DNA from: Solirubrobacteraceae bacterium
GTDB lineage: Bacteria; Actinomycetota; Thermoleophilia; Solirubrobacterales; Solirubrobacteraceae
DNA: 64,000 nucleotides
NCBI GenBank assembly: GCA_031177685.1
Contig: JAPSGI010000005.1
Coordinates: 145,949 to 209,948, forward strand
Direction: 5' to 3'
A program made the position numbers and the translations under genes. Positions 42,332 to 51,094 of this stretch are shown here, one piece after another (positions within the stretch are counted from its first letter, which is position 1; each line of letters starts with the position of its first letter). The notes under the pieces are model-generated. The model was not told the origin of the DNA. It worked only from the letters and a program-made list of their open reading frames with translations, and did not search any database.

Positions 42332-44299
42332 ATGGGGAATGCGGAGTGGGGGATCCGCGTCGGGTTGGCGCTGCTGTGCGCGCTGGCCGCGGCGCCGTCC
42401 GCGACCGCCGCGCCGCCGCTCGCCGATCACCTCAACGTGGGCGCGGACGGCCGCTGCCCCGCCTACGGCGACCTGCGCATCTGCTCGGGCGAGGTCCCGA
42501 GCTGGGATGGCTCGAAGATCGACGTCGACCTCACCGAGCCGATGGAGGGAGCCGGCGCGGGCCCGCGTCCGCTGATCGTGATGCTCCACGGGTTCACCGG
42601 CGACAAGCACGACTGGCAGTCCACGACCGACGAGGGCGACGGCCGCGACCGCTGGCACTGGAACAGCCACTGGTTCGCCAAGCACGGCTACTACGTGCTC
42701 ACCCACACGGCGCGGGGACACAAGACGGACCCGCCGCGCGGCGACCGTCCCCCCACGCCCTCGGGCAGCTCGGTCGACCTGCCCAGCGGCACGGTCCAGC
42801 TCAAGACGCGCGAGGCGGAGGTTCGCGACACGCAGTGGCTGGCGGCGCTCGTCGCGGCGTCCTTCGACGTCGATCCGGGACGCATCGCCGTGACGGGCGG
42901 CTCCTACGGCGGCGGCGAGAGCTGGTTGCTGGCCGCCCAGCCGGCGTGGACCTTCCCGCACGAGCGCGATCCGTCGCTGCCGGTCCTGCAGTTGCAGGTC
43001 GCCGTGCCGAAGTACCCGTGGACCGACCTCGGCTACGCCCTGGCGCCCAACGGGCACGGTGGCGGGCCCACCGGCCGCGACCTCTACGAGTCCTCGACGG
43101 GCCGGCCCGACAGCGACACCGGCGACGGCAATCCGCTCGGCGTCCTGAAGTGGAGCTACGTGTCGGGCCTCGCGGCGGCGGGGGAGCGCGAGACGCTGTT
43201 CGAGAAGGGCACGCGGCAGGGCCCCTACGAGGAGGGGCCGATCAACCTGGAGTCGTGGATCGCGCGTGCCGAGGCCGGCGACCCGCTCGACGTCGCGGGC
43301 GTCGAGGACCCGGTGGTGCGCCAGATCCGCCGCGGGCTGACCGAGCTGCGCGCGCCCTACTTCCAGGACGAGGGCTGGGAGGCGCAGGCGGGCGGCCGCA
43401 AGGTCGCCGTGTTCGCGATCCAGGGGTGGACCGACGACCTGTTCCCGGCGATCGAGGCCTTCCGGCAGTTCAAGTACCTCAAGCGCCTGGACCCCCGCTG
43501 GCCGGTGGCGCTGGCGCTGGCCGACGTGGGCCACGCGCGCGCCCAGAACCGCGCGGCGACGTGGCGGCGCCTGAACGCGCAGGCCTGGCAGTGGACCCAG
43601 GCCCACGTCGGCGGCAGCCACGAGCAGCAGACCGGCGTCTACACGGAGCCGACCACCTGCGAGAACGACGGTGAGGCGGATGCGAACGAGGACGCCTCCG
43701 TGCGGATCGCTGCGCAGTCGCCCGAGGCGCTCGCGCGCGGCACGCTGCAGGTCCGGTTCGCCGACGGCGACACCACGACGTGGCGCGGCGGCGAGGGCGA
43801 TCCCAACGGCCCCGCCACCGATCCGGTGATCACGCCGCTGCTGCCCGTGATCGCGCCGGGCGGGCCCTGCCGCGAGTCGCCCGGACCCGCGACCGGCGGG
43901 TACACGGCGCACTCGCAGCCGCTCGAAGATGCGAGCACCTACGTCGGCCTGGGCCACGTCGAGGTGCCGTACACGCTGCTCGGCGGGCCGACCGCGACGC
44001 TCAACGCGCGGCTGTGGGACGTCGCGCCCGGCGGGGCGCCGGCGCTGCTGGTCTCGCGCGGGACCTACCGGCTCGACGTGCCCGCGCACGACGCGCCGGC
44101 AGGCACGCTGCGGCTGCCGCTGTGGGGCAACCACTGGCGCCTGGAGCGGGGCCACCGCCTGCGCCTCGACCTGACCCAGGTCGAATACCCGACGATGCTG
44201 CCGAGCAACGTCCCGAGCGCGATCCGCTTCGAGGCGCCGCGGCTCGTCCTGCCGATCCGCGAGTCGGGCGACCGCGTGCTCGCGGGCGCCGGGTCGTAG
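42332..44299 (+). CDS. secreted X-Pro dipeptidyl-peptidase-like hydrolase (S15 / CocE type)
   Basis: A 655-residue exported enzyme. A signal peptide (about residues 1-27, ALLCALAAAPSATAA) precedes the catalytic domain. HGFTGDKHDWQS and the nucleophile elbow TGGSYGGGESWL (Ser near 190) are the S15 alpha/beta-hydrolase motifs, with the acid in GWTDDLFPA and His in LADVGHARAQ. The C-terminal third is a beta-sandwich (PAGTLRLPLWGNHWRLERG), as in S15 peptidases and CocE esterases. Either dipeptidase or acyl-esterase activity is possible. The ATG at 42332 is preferred because the signal peptide starts there. Confidence 0.85.
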   Translation: MGNAEWGIRVGLALLCALAAAPSATAAPPLADHLNVGADGRCPAYGDLRICSGEVPSWDGSKIDVDLTEPMEGAGAGPRPLIVMLHGFTGDKHDWQSTTDEGDGRDRWHWNSHWFAKHGYYVLTHTARGHKTDPPRGDRPPTPSGSSVDLPSGTVQLKTREAEVRDTQWLAALVAASFDVDPGRIAVTGGSYGGGESWLLAAQPAWTFPHERDPSLPVLQLQVAVPKYPWTDLGYALAPNGHGGGPTGRDLYESSTGRPDSDTGDGNPLGVLKWSYVSGLAAAGERETLFEKGTRQGPYEEGPINLESWIARAEAGDPLDVAGVEDPVVRQIRRGLTELRAPYFQDEGWEAQAGGRKVAVFAIQGWTDDLFPAIEAFRQFKYLKRLDPRWPVALALADVGHARAQNRAATWRRLNAQAWQWTQAHVGGSHEQQTGVYTEPTTCENDGEADANEDASVRIAAQSPEALARGTLQVRFADGDTTTWRGGEGDPNGPATDPVITPLLPVIAPGGPCRESPGPATGGYTAHSQPLEDASTYVGLGHVEVPYTLLGGPTATLNARLWDVAPGGAPALLVSRGTYRLDVPAHDAPAGTLRLPLWGNHWRLERGHRLRLDLTQVEYPTMLPSNVPSAIRFEAPRLVLPIRESGDRVLAGAGS

Positions 44300-44302
44300 G
44301 AG

Positions 44303-44479
44303 CTACCGCAGCGCGTCGCGGCGCTGGCGCTCGACCCGCGCGCGCTCGCGCGGTTCGCGCTTCTTGCGCTCCGCCTTGTGCGCGGCCTCGTTGCGCTCGG
44401 CGATCTTCTTCTTGAGCTCCCCGACCACGGCGTCCGCCGTCGATCGTCCGGGCCCGGGATGGTTCTTGCGCTCCGTCAT
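44303..44479 (-). CDS. 58-residue highly charged helical protein
   Basis: A short gene whose product starts MTERKNHPGPGRSTADAV and continues as one long amphipathic, Lys/Arg/Glu-rich helix (ELKKKIAERNEAAHKAERKK and so on). It is probably a nucleic-acid or chaperone-type accessory protein, but that is inferred from charge alone. GGAG occurs twice close to the ATG at 44479. It converges with the S15 gene with a 3-nt gap. It is the last gene with the normal GC-rich style before the atypical region to the right. Confidence 0.6.
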   Translation of the reverse strand: MTERKNHPGPGRSTADAVVGELKKKIAERNEAAHKAERKKREPRERARVERQRRDALR

Positions 44480-44785
44480 CTCCCACTCCTCAATCGCCCT
44501 CGGTCGCAAATGCCACAGGAAGATGCGAAGGCGCGCGCACCCAGCGGTGGACTGGCTTCCTCAAGACTAGCGCGGCGTTCACGGTGTCGCGCGCGATGCT
44601 CGGCTTCGTCGGCGGGGCGGCGGTCATGGCGTCTCGACGGACCGAACCGTCCTGCCGGGTGTGACGTGCCACCGTCAAACCTCGCAATGACCCGCGTCCG
44701 TCATCACGTTTGCGTTGAAGAGTCCAGACCAAAATCCGCCGTGGTTACTGGCATCGGAGTACGCGCGGCGCCGAGCCCAAGCTAA
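44480..44785. other. non-coding gap at the left edge of the atypical region
   Basis: About 300 bases without a supportable gene. A minus-strand frame of about 80 codons (44490-44732) has a weakly protein-like end but no ribosome site and no recognisable family; it may be a decayed fragment. Base composition drops here compared with everything to the left, marking the probable left limit of the acquired region. Confidence 0.4.
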
Positions 44786-44993
44786 ATGACAACGTCCGCC
44801 ACCTGCCCGCTTGACAACGACGAACACTCATGCTTAGATCGCTTCCGTCTCCTGCACGGCATGCGCAGGAGAGGTCCGAGGAAAGGCGGGCGGCGACAGG
44901 ACAACCCGAGCAGGCCTCGCAGCGTCTGAAGTTCGACGAGCGGGGCCGGCGACCAAAAGACAGAACGATTGATGGAGCGCGGCTGAGCCGGCG
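44786..44993 (+). repeat. left copy of a ~205-nt promoter-leader module (inverted partner at 52632-52835)
   Basis: This stretch is about three-quarters identical, by eye and with a few short gaps, to the reverse complement of 52632-52835. Conserved blocks include both TGACAACG direct repeats, the promoter hexamers with the same spacing, CATGCGCAGG, AAGGCGG, TCGCAGCGTCTG, GGCGACCAA and GATGGAGCGCGGCTGAGCCG. Small insertions shift the reading frame between copies, so a conserved protein is not the explanation. The module lies 234-441 nt before the importer operon. Either a shared leader RNA or a duplicated control region fits. Confidence 0.7.
44811..44839 (+). promoter_or_regulatory. sigma-70-like promoter of the ABC importer operon
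   Basis: TTGACA at 44811-44816 and TTAGAT at 44834-44839 are separated by 17 nt, near-ideal for a housekeeping sigma factor. A TGACAACG lies 25 nt upstream of the same sequence overlapping the -35, a likely regulator-binding pair. Transcription would start about 44846, leaving a leader of roughly 380 nt before the GTG at 45227. The same hexamers and spacing recur in the partner copy. Confidence 0.65.
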
Positions 44994-45226
44994 TTTGCGG
45001 AGTACGGGCAACCTTCGGTCGCCCGGCTGTACTTCGCCGCCCCTGCAGGGTCACTACGGACGCACCTTTCGGGCCACCTAGCGATCCGAGCAGGCGCGGC
45101 GTCTCGGCCTGACGTCATGAGTCTCGCAACAAGAGATATTCGCTCCCTGCAGGCGCGGTGATGTGGTGGAAGCAGACTGGATCAATCAATGATCAGCAAC
45201 TAATGCTTGGACGAGAGGACTGAGTC

Positions 45227-46804
45227 GTGAACGATGAAAAGCTCGTGACGAGCAACCGTCGGAGGTTCTTGAAGGATTCGGCGGTTGCCGTAGGGACCCT
45301 TACGCTTGGCTCGTCGTTGGCAGCGTGCGGTAGTGGCGATGGCAAGGCCACGAGGGCGGGGGGGAAGACAACCACGCTGCGTTACGTGGTTCACGAACCC
45401 CCCACGTCGGCGAACTTCGACGACTTCGCCGTTCTTGGTGGCACCGACGTCCTCGTCGCCAGCTTGGTGCAGGACCGTCTGTTCGAGTTCGACAAGAACG
45501 GTCGAGTTGTCCCGCGGCTGGCCACCGGTATGCGTCAGGTCAACCCGCTGACAGTTGAGGTGGCGCTCCGCGACGGGGTGACGTTCCACAATGGCGAGAA
45601 CTTCACTGCGGAAGACGTCAAGCTTGCCATCGACCGCGTCTCGCGCAACGAGAAGCTCGCGCTCAACAGCCTCTGGGCATCGGCTGAGACCAAGATTCTC
45701 AGCACCAATCGAGTGAGGATCAAGACCGACGCGCCCTTCGCGCCGTTGATCAACACCCTTGCGGTGACAAGCATCCCTCCGGGCAGCTTCACGAAGGATC
45801 CTTCGAAGTTCGAGGGAAACGACGTCGGCGCCGGCCCCTATAAGTTTGTCGAGTACAGGCGTAATCGGGTCGTTCTCGAAGCCAATGCCAAGTATTGGGA
45901 TGGCAAGCCGCCAATCGACCGAATCGTCCTTGAATACGTCAGCGATGCGGATGCGCGGCTCAACGCCTTGCTCGCGGGGGAGGCGCACATCGTTCGCGAT
46001 GCCGCTCCAGAGCAGTGGAAGGCCACTAAGGACAAGAAGGACTTCTATGCCGTTCCTGGATGGAAGCACGGAGGCCTCGTCGTCCTCTACCAGCACAATG
46101 ACAAGGCGATCGCCCAAAAGGCGGTTCGCCAGGCGATGATCCACGCCGTCGACCGCGAGACGATGATGAAGCAGCTTTGGGGAGACGAGTATGTCGCGAG
46201 GTTCGCGAAGGTGTCCGACAGCATCCTTCCAAGCGGAACCGCGTTCTACCAGCCGCTGTCGAAGCAATTTCGGTTCGATCCCGAGACCGCCAAGCGGCTC
46301 CTTGAGTCGAGCGGCGTGGCGGACGTGAAGTTGACGTTTGCCAGTGCCACTCTGGCACCGGTGCAAAGTGAAATCAGTCAGCGCATCGTCGAATACCTGA
46401 GCGATGTGGGGATCGAGGCTGAGATCACGACTCTGGAAGTAGGAAAGTACCGCACCGACTACGCGAAGTACGACTTGGATGTCAACGGGCTCGGGACCTT
46501 CAACGGGGATCCTGACGCTATCTTCAAGCTCTACACAGGGCCGCTTAGTCAGGCAGTACTCCATCTCCAGGACAATCCGGAGAGCAAGGACTTCGTTCGA
46601 CTCCAAGATGCGCAGCGCAAGGTGGTCGACGCGCGGGAGCGTCAGGTCGCCGTCACGGCGGCGGCTGAGTGGCTGTGGGACTTCCAACCAATCATGCCGC
46701 TGACCGACGCTGCGCTGCCACGGCTTGTCAGTAGCCGAGTCAAGAACTTCAGCAGCAATGGTACGCTAGGAGATCCGCTACTTCGCAAGGCAACGCTCAA
46801 CTAG
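45227..46804 (+). CDS. ABC transporter substrate-binding lipoprotein (family 5, peptide/opine type)
   Basis: A 525-residue extracytoplasmic binding protein. The N-terminus has a Tat-type twin-arginine motif (NRRRFLKDSA) followed by a lipobox (SSLAAC), so it is probably exported folded and lipidated. The body is a family 5 solute-binding fold: VEVALRDGVTFHNGENFTAE, VGAGPYKFVEYRRNRVVLEA and KAVRQAMIHAVDRETM are typical blocks. Family 5 proteins bind oligopeptides, nickel, sugars or opines. The start is a GTG with GAGAGGA upstream. It is the first gene of a five-gene importer operon and has visibly lower GC at third codon positions than the flanking genome. Confidence 0.93.
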   Translation: MNDEKLVTSNRRRFLKDSAVAVGTLTLGSSLAACGSGDGKATRAGGKTTTLRYVVHEPPTSANFDDFAVLGGTDVLVASLVQDRLFEFDKNGRVVPRLATGMRQVNPLTVEVALRDGVTFHNGENFTAEDVKLAIDRVSRNEKLALNSLWASAETKILSTNRVRIKTDAPFAPLINTLAVTSIPPGSFTKDPSKFEGNDVGAGPYKFVEYRRNRVVLEANAKYWDGKPPIDRIVLEYVSDADARLNALLAGEAHIVRDAAPEQWKATKDKKDFYAVPGWKHGGLVVLYQHNDKAIAQKAVRQAMIHAVDRETMMKQLWGDEYVARFAKVSDSILPSGTAFYQPLSKQFRFDPETAKRLLESSGVADVKLTFASATLAPVQSEISQRIVEYLSDVGIEAEITTLEVGKYRTDYAKYDLDVNGLGTFNGDPDAIFKLYTGPLSQAVLHLQDNPESKDFVRLQDAQRKVVDARERQVAVTAAAEWLWDFQPIMPLTDAALPRLVSSRVKNFSSNGTLGDPLLRKATLN

Positions 46805-46846
46805 CAAGAGCTTGCGACCGAGCGTCATTATCCGAGAGCATCTGGA

Positions 46847-47764
46847 ATGCTGAGCTATGTCCTGCGGAGACTCGTCGCCAGCGTTGCGCTCATCTTCGGT
46901 GTGCTGGTCGCCGTCTTCTTCGCCTTGCGTATTGCGGGCGCCGACCCTGCCCGTGTGAAGGGAGGGGTGTTTGCCAGCGACGAGGTCATGCAGGCGTACC
47001 GCGAGCAGTACGGAACAGACTCCAGCCTCATCAGTCAGTTCGGGACATTTCTCTCCGAGCTGGGCCATGGGCGTCTAGGGACCTCCTTCCGGTTCGAGGA
47101 ATCGGTCGTAGCGCTCATCTGGGATGCGGCGCCAAAGACACTGTTGCTCGCCGGAACGAGCCTGGTGATCATCGTTTTGCTCTCGGCGCTTCTTGGCGTT
47201 GGCGCTGCTGTCCGTCAGGGCGGCTGGGCTGATCGTGCGATCATCGGCTTGACGGTGCTCGGCCTGTCGATCCCGACGTTCTTCGTCGGGGTCGTGATGG
47301 TCCTGCTCTTCGCCGTGCAGCTTGGATGGCTGCCGGCGGGCGGCCTCTCGACGTGGAGAAGTCTCTGTCTTCCCGTGGCTGCAGTCGTCCTCGTCGAGCT
47401 GCCGTGGCAGCTGCGGGTCGTCCGCGCCGAAATGGTTGATGTGCTGCGTAGCGACTACATGGAGACCGCCCGTGCCTACGGGCTGTCGCCATTCAGGATG
47501 TACTTCGTCTACGGGCTACGCAACGCGGCGGTGCCGTGGCTCTCGGTCTTTGGCATACAGGCCGGCGCGTTGTTGGGCGGCACGATCGTTGCCGAGGTGG
47601 TCTTCGACTATCCGGGTCTTGGCAGCCTGCTCGTACAGGCAGTTGGGGCAGGCGATTATCCGTTGGTCCAAGGCATCACGGTTGTGATAGCGACCTTGTT
47701 CGTGCTCTTCAATCTGCTGGCCGACCTGCTTCAGACAGTCGTCGATCCGCGGGTGCGACTATGA
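46847..47764 (+). CDS. ABC transporter permease (OppB/DppB type)
   Basis: A 305-residue permease with six transmembrane helices. It begins MLSYVLRRLVASVALIFGVL, the typical first helix, and has the coupling-helix EAA loop MVDVLRSDYMETARAYGLSP followed by LRNAAVPWLSVFGIQAGALL. The gene follows the binding-protein gene after 42 nt and overlaps the second permease gene by 4 nt (ATGA). Confidence 0.95.
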   Translation: MLSYVLRRLVASVALIFGVLVAVFFALRIAGADPARVKGGVFASDEVMQAYREQYGTDSSLISQFGTFLSELGHGRLGTSFRFEESVVALIWDAAPKTLLLAGTSLVIIVLLSALLGVGAAVRQGGWADRAIIGLTVLGLSIPTFFVGVVMVLLFAVQLGWLPAGGLSTWRSLCLPVAAVVLVELPWQLRVVRAEMVDVLRSDYMETARAYGLSPFRMYFVYGLRNAAVPWLSVFGIQAGALLGGTIVAEVVFDYPGLGSLLVQAVGAGDYPLVQGITVVIATLFVLFNLLADLLQTVVDPRVRL

Positions 47765-48591
47765 GTGTGCGTCTCTCCCGTGTGAGTACGAGTTTGGCCC
47801 TGGGTAGCTTGGTGCTCATAGTGGTCGCTCTCGGCGTGTTGATCGTTCCGCTCGTCAGCTCGTATAGTTCGACGCGAGGATCCGGGGAATCACTCGCGGC
47901 GCCACTCACTCAAGGGCATCTTCTCGGAACGGATGCCCTGTCGCGTGACCTTGCGACCCGGCTAGCAGTTGGTGCGCGCAACTCGCTCGCGATCGCCACC
48001 GCTGGGCTGCTGCTTGCGCTGTCGATAGGCGTCACCGTGGGGCTGCTTGCCGGTTTTCTCGGTGGACGGGCCGACGCAATGCTCATGCGAATGGCCGATG
48101 TCCAGCTTGCTTTTCCCTACCTTCTGCTCGCCCTGACGGTCGCTGCTGCGGTGAAACCCACGATCCCGATCTTGATCGTCTTGCTGGCGCTCGCCGCGTG
48201 GGTCGTCTTTGCGCGGACGACACGGGCCGCGGTACGACGCGAGCTTGCCATGGAGTACGTCCAGGCGGCAACCGTCCTTGGAGCCTCGCGCCTGCGCATC
48301 GCCATGAAGTATGTGCTGCCGAATCTGCTGCCGGTGCTGGCGGCGCTGACGACATTGACGCTTGCGGCGTTGATCCTGGTCGAGGCGACGCTTGGATACC
48401 TTGGCATTGGCATCCAGCCGCCGACGCCGTCATTGGGCGGGATGATGCAAGAGGGCCAGACATTCCTGCGGTCAGCGTGGTGGCTCACCGTTATTCCAGG
48501 GAGCGTGTTGTTCATCGTCGCGCTGGCATTGAATCTGGTCACTGAAGGGTTGCGCGGGCACCTCGACCCGAGACTGAGAGGCCTGCGTTGA
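47761..48591 (+). CDS. ABC transporter permease (OppC/DppC type)
   Basis: A 276-residue second permease subunit. After an N-terminal helix comes the OppC signature GHLLGTDALSRDLATRLAVG; the EAA loop is ELAMEYVQAATVLGASRLRI and the end has ATLGYLGIGIQPPTPSLGGM, a diagnostic DppC block. It forms the transmembrane channel with the preceding permease. The stop overlaps a TTG start of the first ATPase gene (TTGA). Confidence 0.95.
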   Translation: MSVRLSRVSTSLALGSLVLIVVALGVLIVPLVSSYSSTRGSGESLAAPLTQGHLLGTDALSRDLATRLAVGARNSLAIATAGLLLALSIGVTVGLLAGFLGGRADAMLMRMADVQLAFPYLLLALTVAAAVKPTIPILIVLLALAAWVVFARTTRAAVRRELAMEYVQAATVLGASRLRIAMKYVLPNLLPVLAALTTLTLAALILVEATLGYLGIGIQPPTPSLGGMMQEGQTFLRSAWWLTVIPGSVLFIVALALNLVTEGLRGHLDPRLRGLR

Positions 48592-49556
48592 GCGATCGGC
48601 AGCCAGTGCTCGAGGTCAGGGACTTGGCCATCGACATCCACAGCACGCGCTCGGACCTCGCGGCCGTACGCGGAGTTTCGTTTTCAGTCGGTGATGGGGA
48701 GTGTCTCGGGATCGTTGGCGAGAGCGGCTCAGGCAAGAGCCTGACGTGTCGTGCGCTCTTGGGCCTGACGCGCGCCCCCGCCAGAGTTCGCGGCGGCGAA
48801 GTGTTATTTGGCGGGCGAGACCTGCTGCAACTCGGCGCCAAGGAGCTCAACGAGGTTCGCGGCGCGCAAATCGCGATGGTATTCCAAGATCCTCTCTCGA
48901 GCCTTAACCCATTGTGGTCGATCGGAGTGCAGCTCACCGATGTGATCCGTAGGCACACCGGCGCGAGCCGCGCAGAAGCCCGAGCGCGGGCCATTGAGTG
49001 TCTGGAGGAGGTCGGGTTCCCGGCCGCCCGCGATCGCCTGAAGACCTATCCGTTCGAGCTCTCGGGCGGCCTCCGACAGCGCGTCATGATCGCGATGGCC
49101 CTTGCGTGCAAGCCATGTGTCGTCGTGGCTGACGAGCCGACAAGTGCGCTCGATGTCTCGGTGCAAGCACAAATTTTGGATCTACTGCATCAGCTCAAGG
49201 CGGCTGCCGGATTCTCGCTGATCCTGGTGACCCACGATGTCGGCGTCGGGGCCTTTCTGGCGGACCGCGTGCTCATCATGTACGGCGGCCAGGTTATGGA
49301 GGCCGGCGGGGCCTATGACGTCTTGAACCGGCCAAGCCATCCTTACTCGCACGCCCTCCTCGAATGCTCCGTCGCCCACGAAGATCTCAGACCGGTCGCA
49401 GGGTTTCCGCCTAGTCTCGAGGACATGCCGTCTGGGTGCCCATTTGAGCCGCGCTGCGCGCGTTCGAGCAGGGGTTGCACGGAGCCTGTGCCCGTCACGA
49501 GGTTTGATGACCGGTCCGTGGCATGCATCCACCCCGTGAGCACAGGATACTCGTGA
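48588..49556 (+). CDS. ABC transporter ATP-binding protein (OppD/DppD type)
   Basis: A 322-residue ATPase. Walker A is GESGSGKSLTCRALLG, the Q loop MVFQDPLSSLNPLWSIG, the signature LSGGLRQRVMIAMAL and Walker B VVVADEPTSALDVSVQAQ, with the switch His in VTHDVGVG. The C-terminal region has the Opp-type cysteine cluster (GCPFEPRCARSSRGC) that in several homologues holds an iron-sulfur cluster. It starts at a TTG coupled to the permease stop and overlaps the second ATPase gene by 4 nt. Confidence 0.95.
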   Translation: MSDRQPVLEVRDLAIDIHSTRSDLAAVRGVSFSVGDGECLGIVGESGSGKSLTCRALLGLTRAPARVRGGEVLFGGRDLLQLGAKELNEVRGAQIAMVFQDPLSSLNPLWSIGVQLTDVIRRHTGASRAEARARAIECLEEVGFPAARDRLKTYPFELSGGLRQRVMIAMALACKPCVVVADEPTSALDVSVQAQILDLLHQLKAAAGFSLILVTHDVGVGAFLADRVLIMYGGQVMEAGGAYDVLNRPSHPYSHALLECSVAHEDLRPVAGFPPSLEDMPSGCPFEPRCARSSRGCTEPVPVTRFDDRSVACIHPVSTGYS

Positions 49557-50632
49557 GTACGTCGACACCAATGTCAGCCACGGCGCCTCCGGTGCTTTCA
49601 CTGAACGCCGTGAGCAAGGACTTCCACGCTCGTGGATACGGTCGTCATGGGGGCGACGTTCTCCGCGCCATCGACGGTGTGTCGCTCGAGCTACGAGACT
49701 CACAGACGCTCGGTGTGGTCGGAGAAAGCGGGTCGGGAAAGAGCACGCTCGCCAAGCTGCTCGTTCGACTGGAGCGGCCCACGAGCGGCGAGGTGTCGTT
49801 CATGAAAAACAGCATCGCCAGCTTCGACGCCCCTGGGCTGAAGATGTTCCGGCGGCATGTGCAAATGGTGTTTCAGGACCCGTACTCGTCTCTCCCATCA
49901 CGGATGTCGATCCGTCAGATCTTGACTGAGCCGCTGATCATCCACCAGATCGGCGACCAGGCTTCGCGTCTCGAGCGCGTGAGGGAGCTGGTGGACCAGG
50001 TCGGCCTGAGATCGTCCGACCTCAAGCGGTATCCGCATGAGTTCAGCGGCGGACAGCGCCAGCGGATTGCAATCGCTAGGGCGCTCATGATCGATCCTCG
50101 GGTCGTGATCTGCGACGAGCCAGTATCGGCGCTTGACGTATCGATTCGAGCGCAGATCCTAAAGCTGCTGCATGATCTTCAGGCCGATCGTGCTCTGGGC
50201 TATCTCGTCATTTCTCACGACCTTCGCGTTGTGCGTTATCTCTGCGAGGACGTCGCGGTGATGTATCTCGGGCGAATCGTCGAACAGGGGCGGACGGCAG
50301 GAGTTCTCGAGCGACCGGCGCACCCATATACGCGAGCCCTGGTCGGCTCCGTGCTCGATCCTGAGATGGCCACCGTCGCGAAGACACGCCGTCTCTCAGT
50401 GCTGTCGGGTCAGATCCCAAGTCCGCTCGATCGACCCCAAGGCTGCCACTTTCACCCCCGTTGCCCGCTGCGCTCGAAGTTGGCAGAGGCTGATCAGGCC
50501 CGTTGCGTAACCGAGCGGCCCGGTCTCCGTGCGCTTCCCGACGGACGGCACGCCGCTTGCCACTATGCCGAGAAGGTACTCGAGCACGACAGACCCCATG
50601 CTCCGACAGACGTGGTGGCAGGAGCAGGATGA
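49553..50632 (+). CDS. ABC transporter ATP-binding protein (OppF/DppF type)
   Basis: A 359-residue second ATPase. Walker A is GESGSGKSTLAKLLVR, signature FSGGQRQRIAIARALM, Walker B VVICDEPVSALDVSIR, and the C-terminal oligopeptide-transporter segment has a cysteine pair (GCHFHPRCPLRSK). GTG 49553 overlaps the OppD stop (GTGA), which decides the start over an in-frame ATG at 49523. It completes a full importer; downstream is a short uncertain frame and then the convergent aminotransferase gene. Confidence 0.95.
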   Translation: MSTSTPMSATAPPVLSLNAVSKDFHARGYGRHGGDVLRAIDGVSLELRDSQTLGVVGESGSGKSTLAKLLVRLERPTSGEVSFMKNSIASFDAPGLKMFRRHVQMVFQDPYSSLPSRMSIRQILTEPLIIHQIGDQASRLERVRELVDQVGLRSSDLKRYPHEFSGGQRQRIAIARALMIDPRVVICDEPVSALDVSIRAQILKLLHDLQADRALGYLVISHDLRVVRYLCEDVAVMYLGRIVEQGRTAGVLERPAHPYTRALVGSVLDPEMATVAKTRRLSVLSGQIPSPLDRPQGCHFHPRCPLRSKLAEADQARCVTERPGLRALPDGRHAACHYAEKVLEHDRPHAPTDVVAGAG

Positions 50633-50804
50633 TCCGTCATCGGCACTCGCGTACGTTCGAGAACGCTTCGACCCGAAGACGGTACACGCGTCTGAAGCTC
50701 GTAGGCGCCGGATCGGCATCTTCACCATCGACGAGAATCTGTTCGACCACGATTTCATCGACGGCATCGCCGCGATGTGTTTCGCCATAGCGCTCAACCC
50801 GTAG
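50598..50804 (+). CDS. uncertain small frame downstream of the importer
   Basis: A 68-codon frame starting at an ATG inside the end of the OppF gene. The translation looks protein-like (RRRRIGIFTIDENLFDHDFI and so on) with GC-rich third positions, but no family is recognised and there is no clear ribosome site. A minus-strand frame at 50637-50990 is an equally plausible alternative. The remainder up to 51094, some 290 bases, holds nothing else I can support. One of the two is probably a remnant of a lost gene. Confidence 0.3.
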   Translation: MLRQTWWQEQDDPSSALAYVRERFDPKTVHASEARRRRIGIFTIDENLFDHDFIDGIAAMCFAIALNP

Positions 50805-51094
50805 CAGCGCAGATCCATCAATGCACCGCCTTCGAGCGCAGCTGAGCCGCGAGGAACCCGCCGCCTGATCCTGGAGCGTGAAGCTCAGCGACGCCCGAGT
50901 GTGCGCGAGGCGTCCGCTCGCGACGTGCGTGCGTGCCCCGAGCGCGCGACTCAAATTCGGCGTGGAGACCGGTCGGAAGCGAATGTACACCGCGTCGACC
51001 TCTCAGGGTCCTCAATCAGCGCCTGGTAGTTGCATACGACTTCGCAAGCCCGCGGGCCTGCGCGTATGCAGCGGCGCAACCCGCGATGCATCTG

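Noticed and set aside
44480..45010. Search for a direct repeat of the tRNA-Phe 3' end as a left attachment site
   Set aside because: No matching 12-base or longer copy was seen, so no att site is called.
44830..45081. 83-codon plus-strand frame in the left leader
   Set aside because: Starts before the presumed transcription start, and gaps between the two copies of the module break its frame, so it is not a conserved protein.
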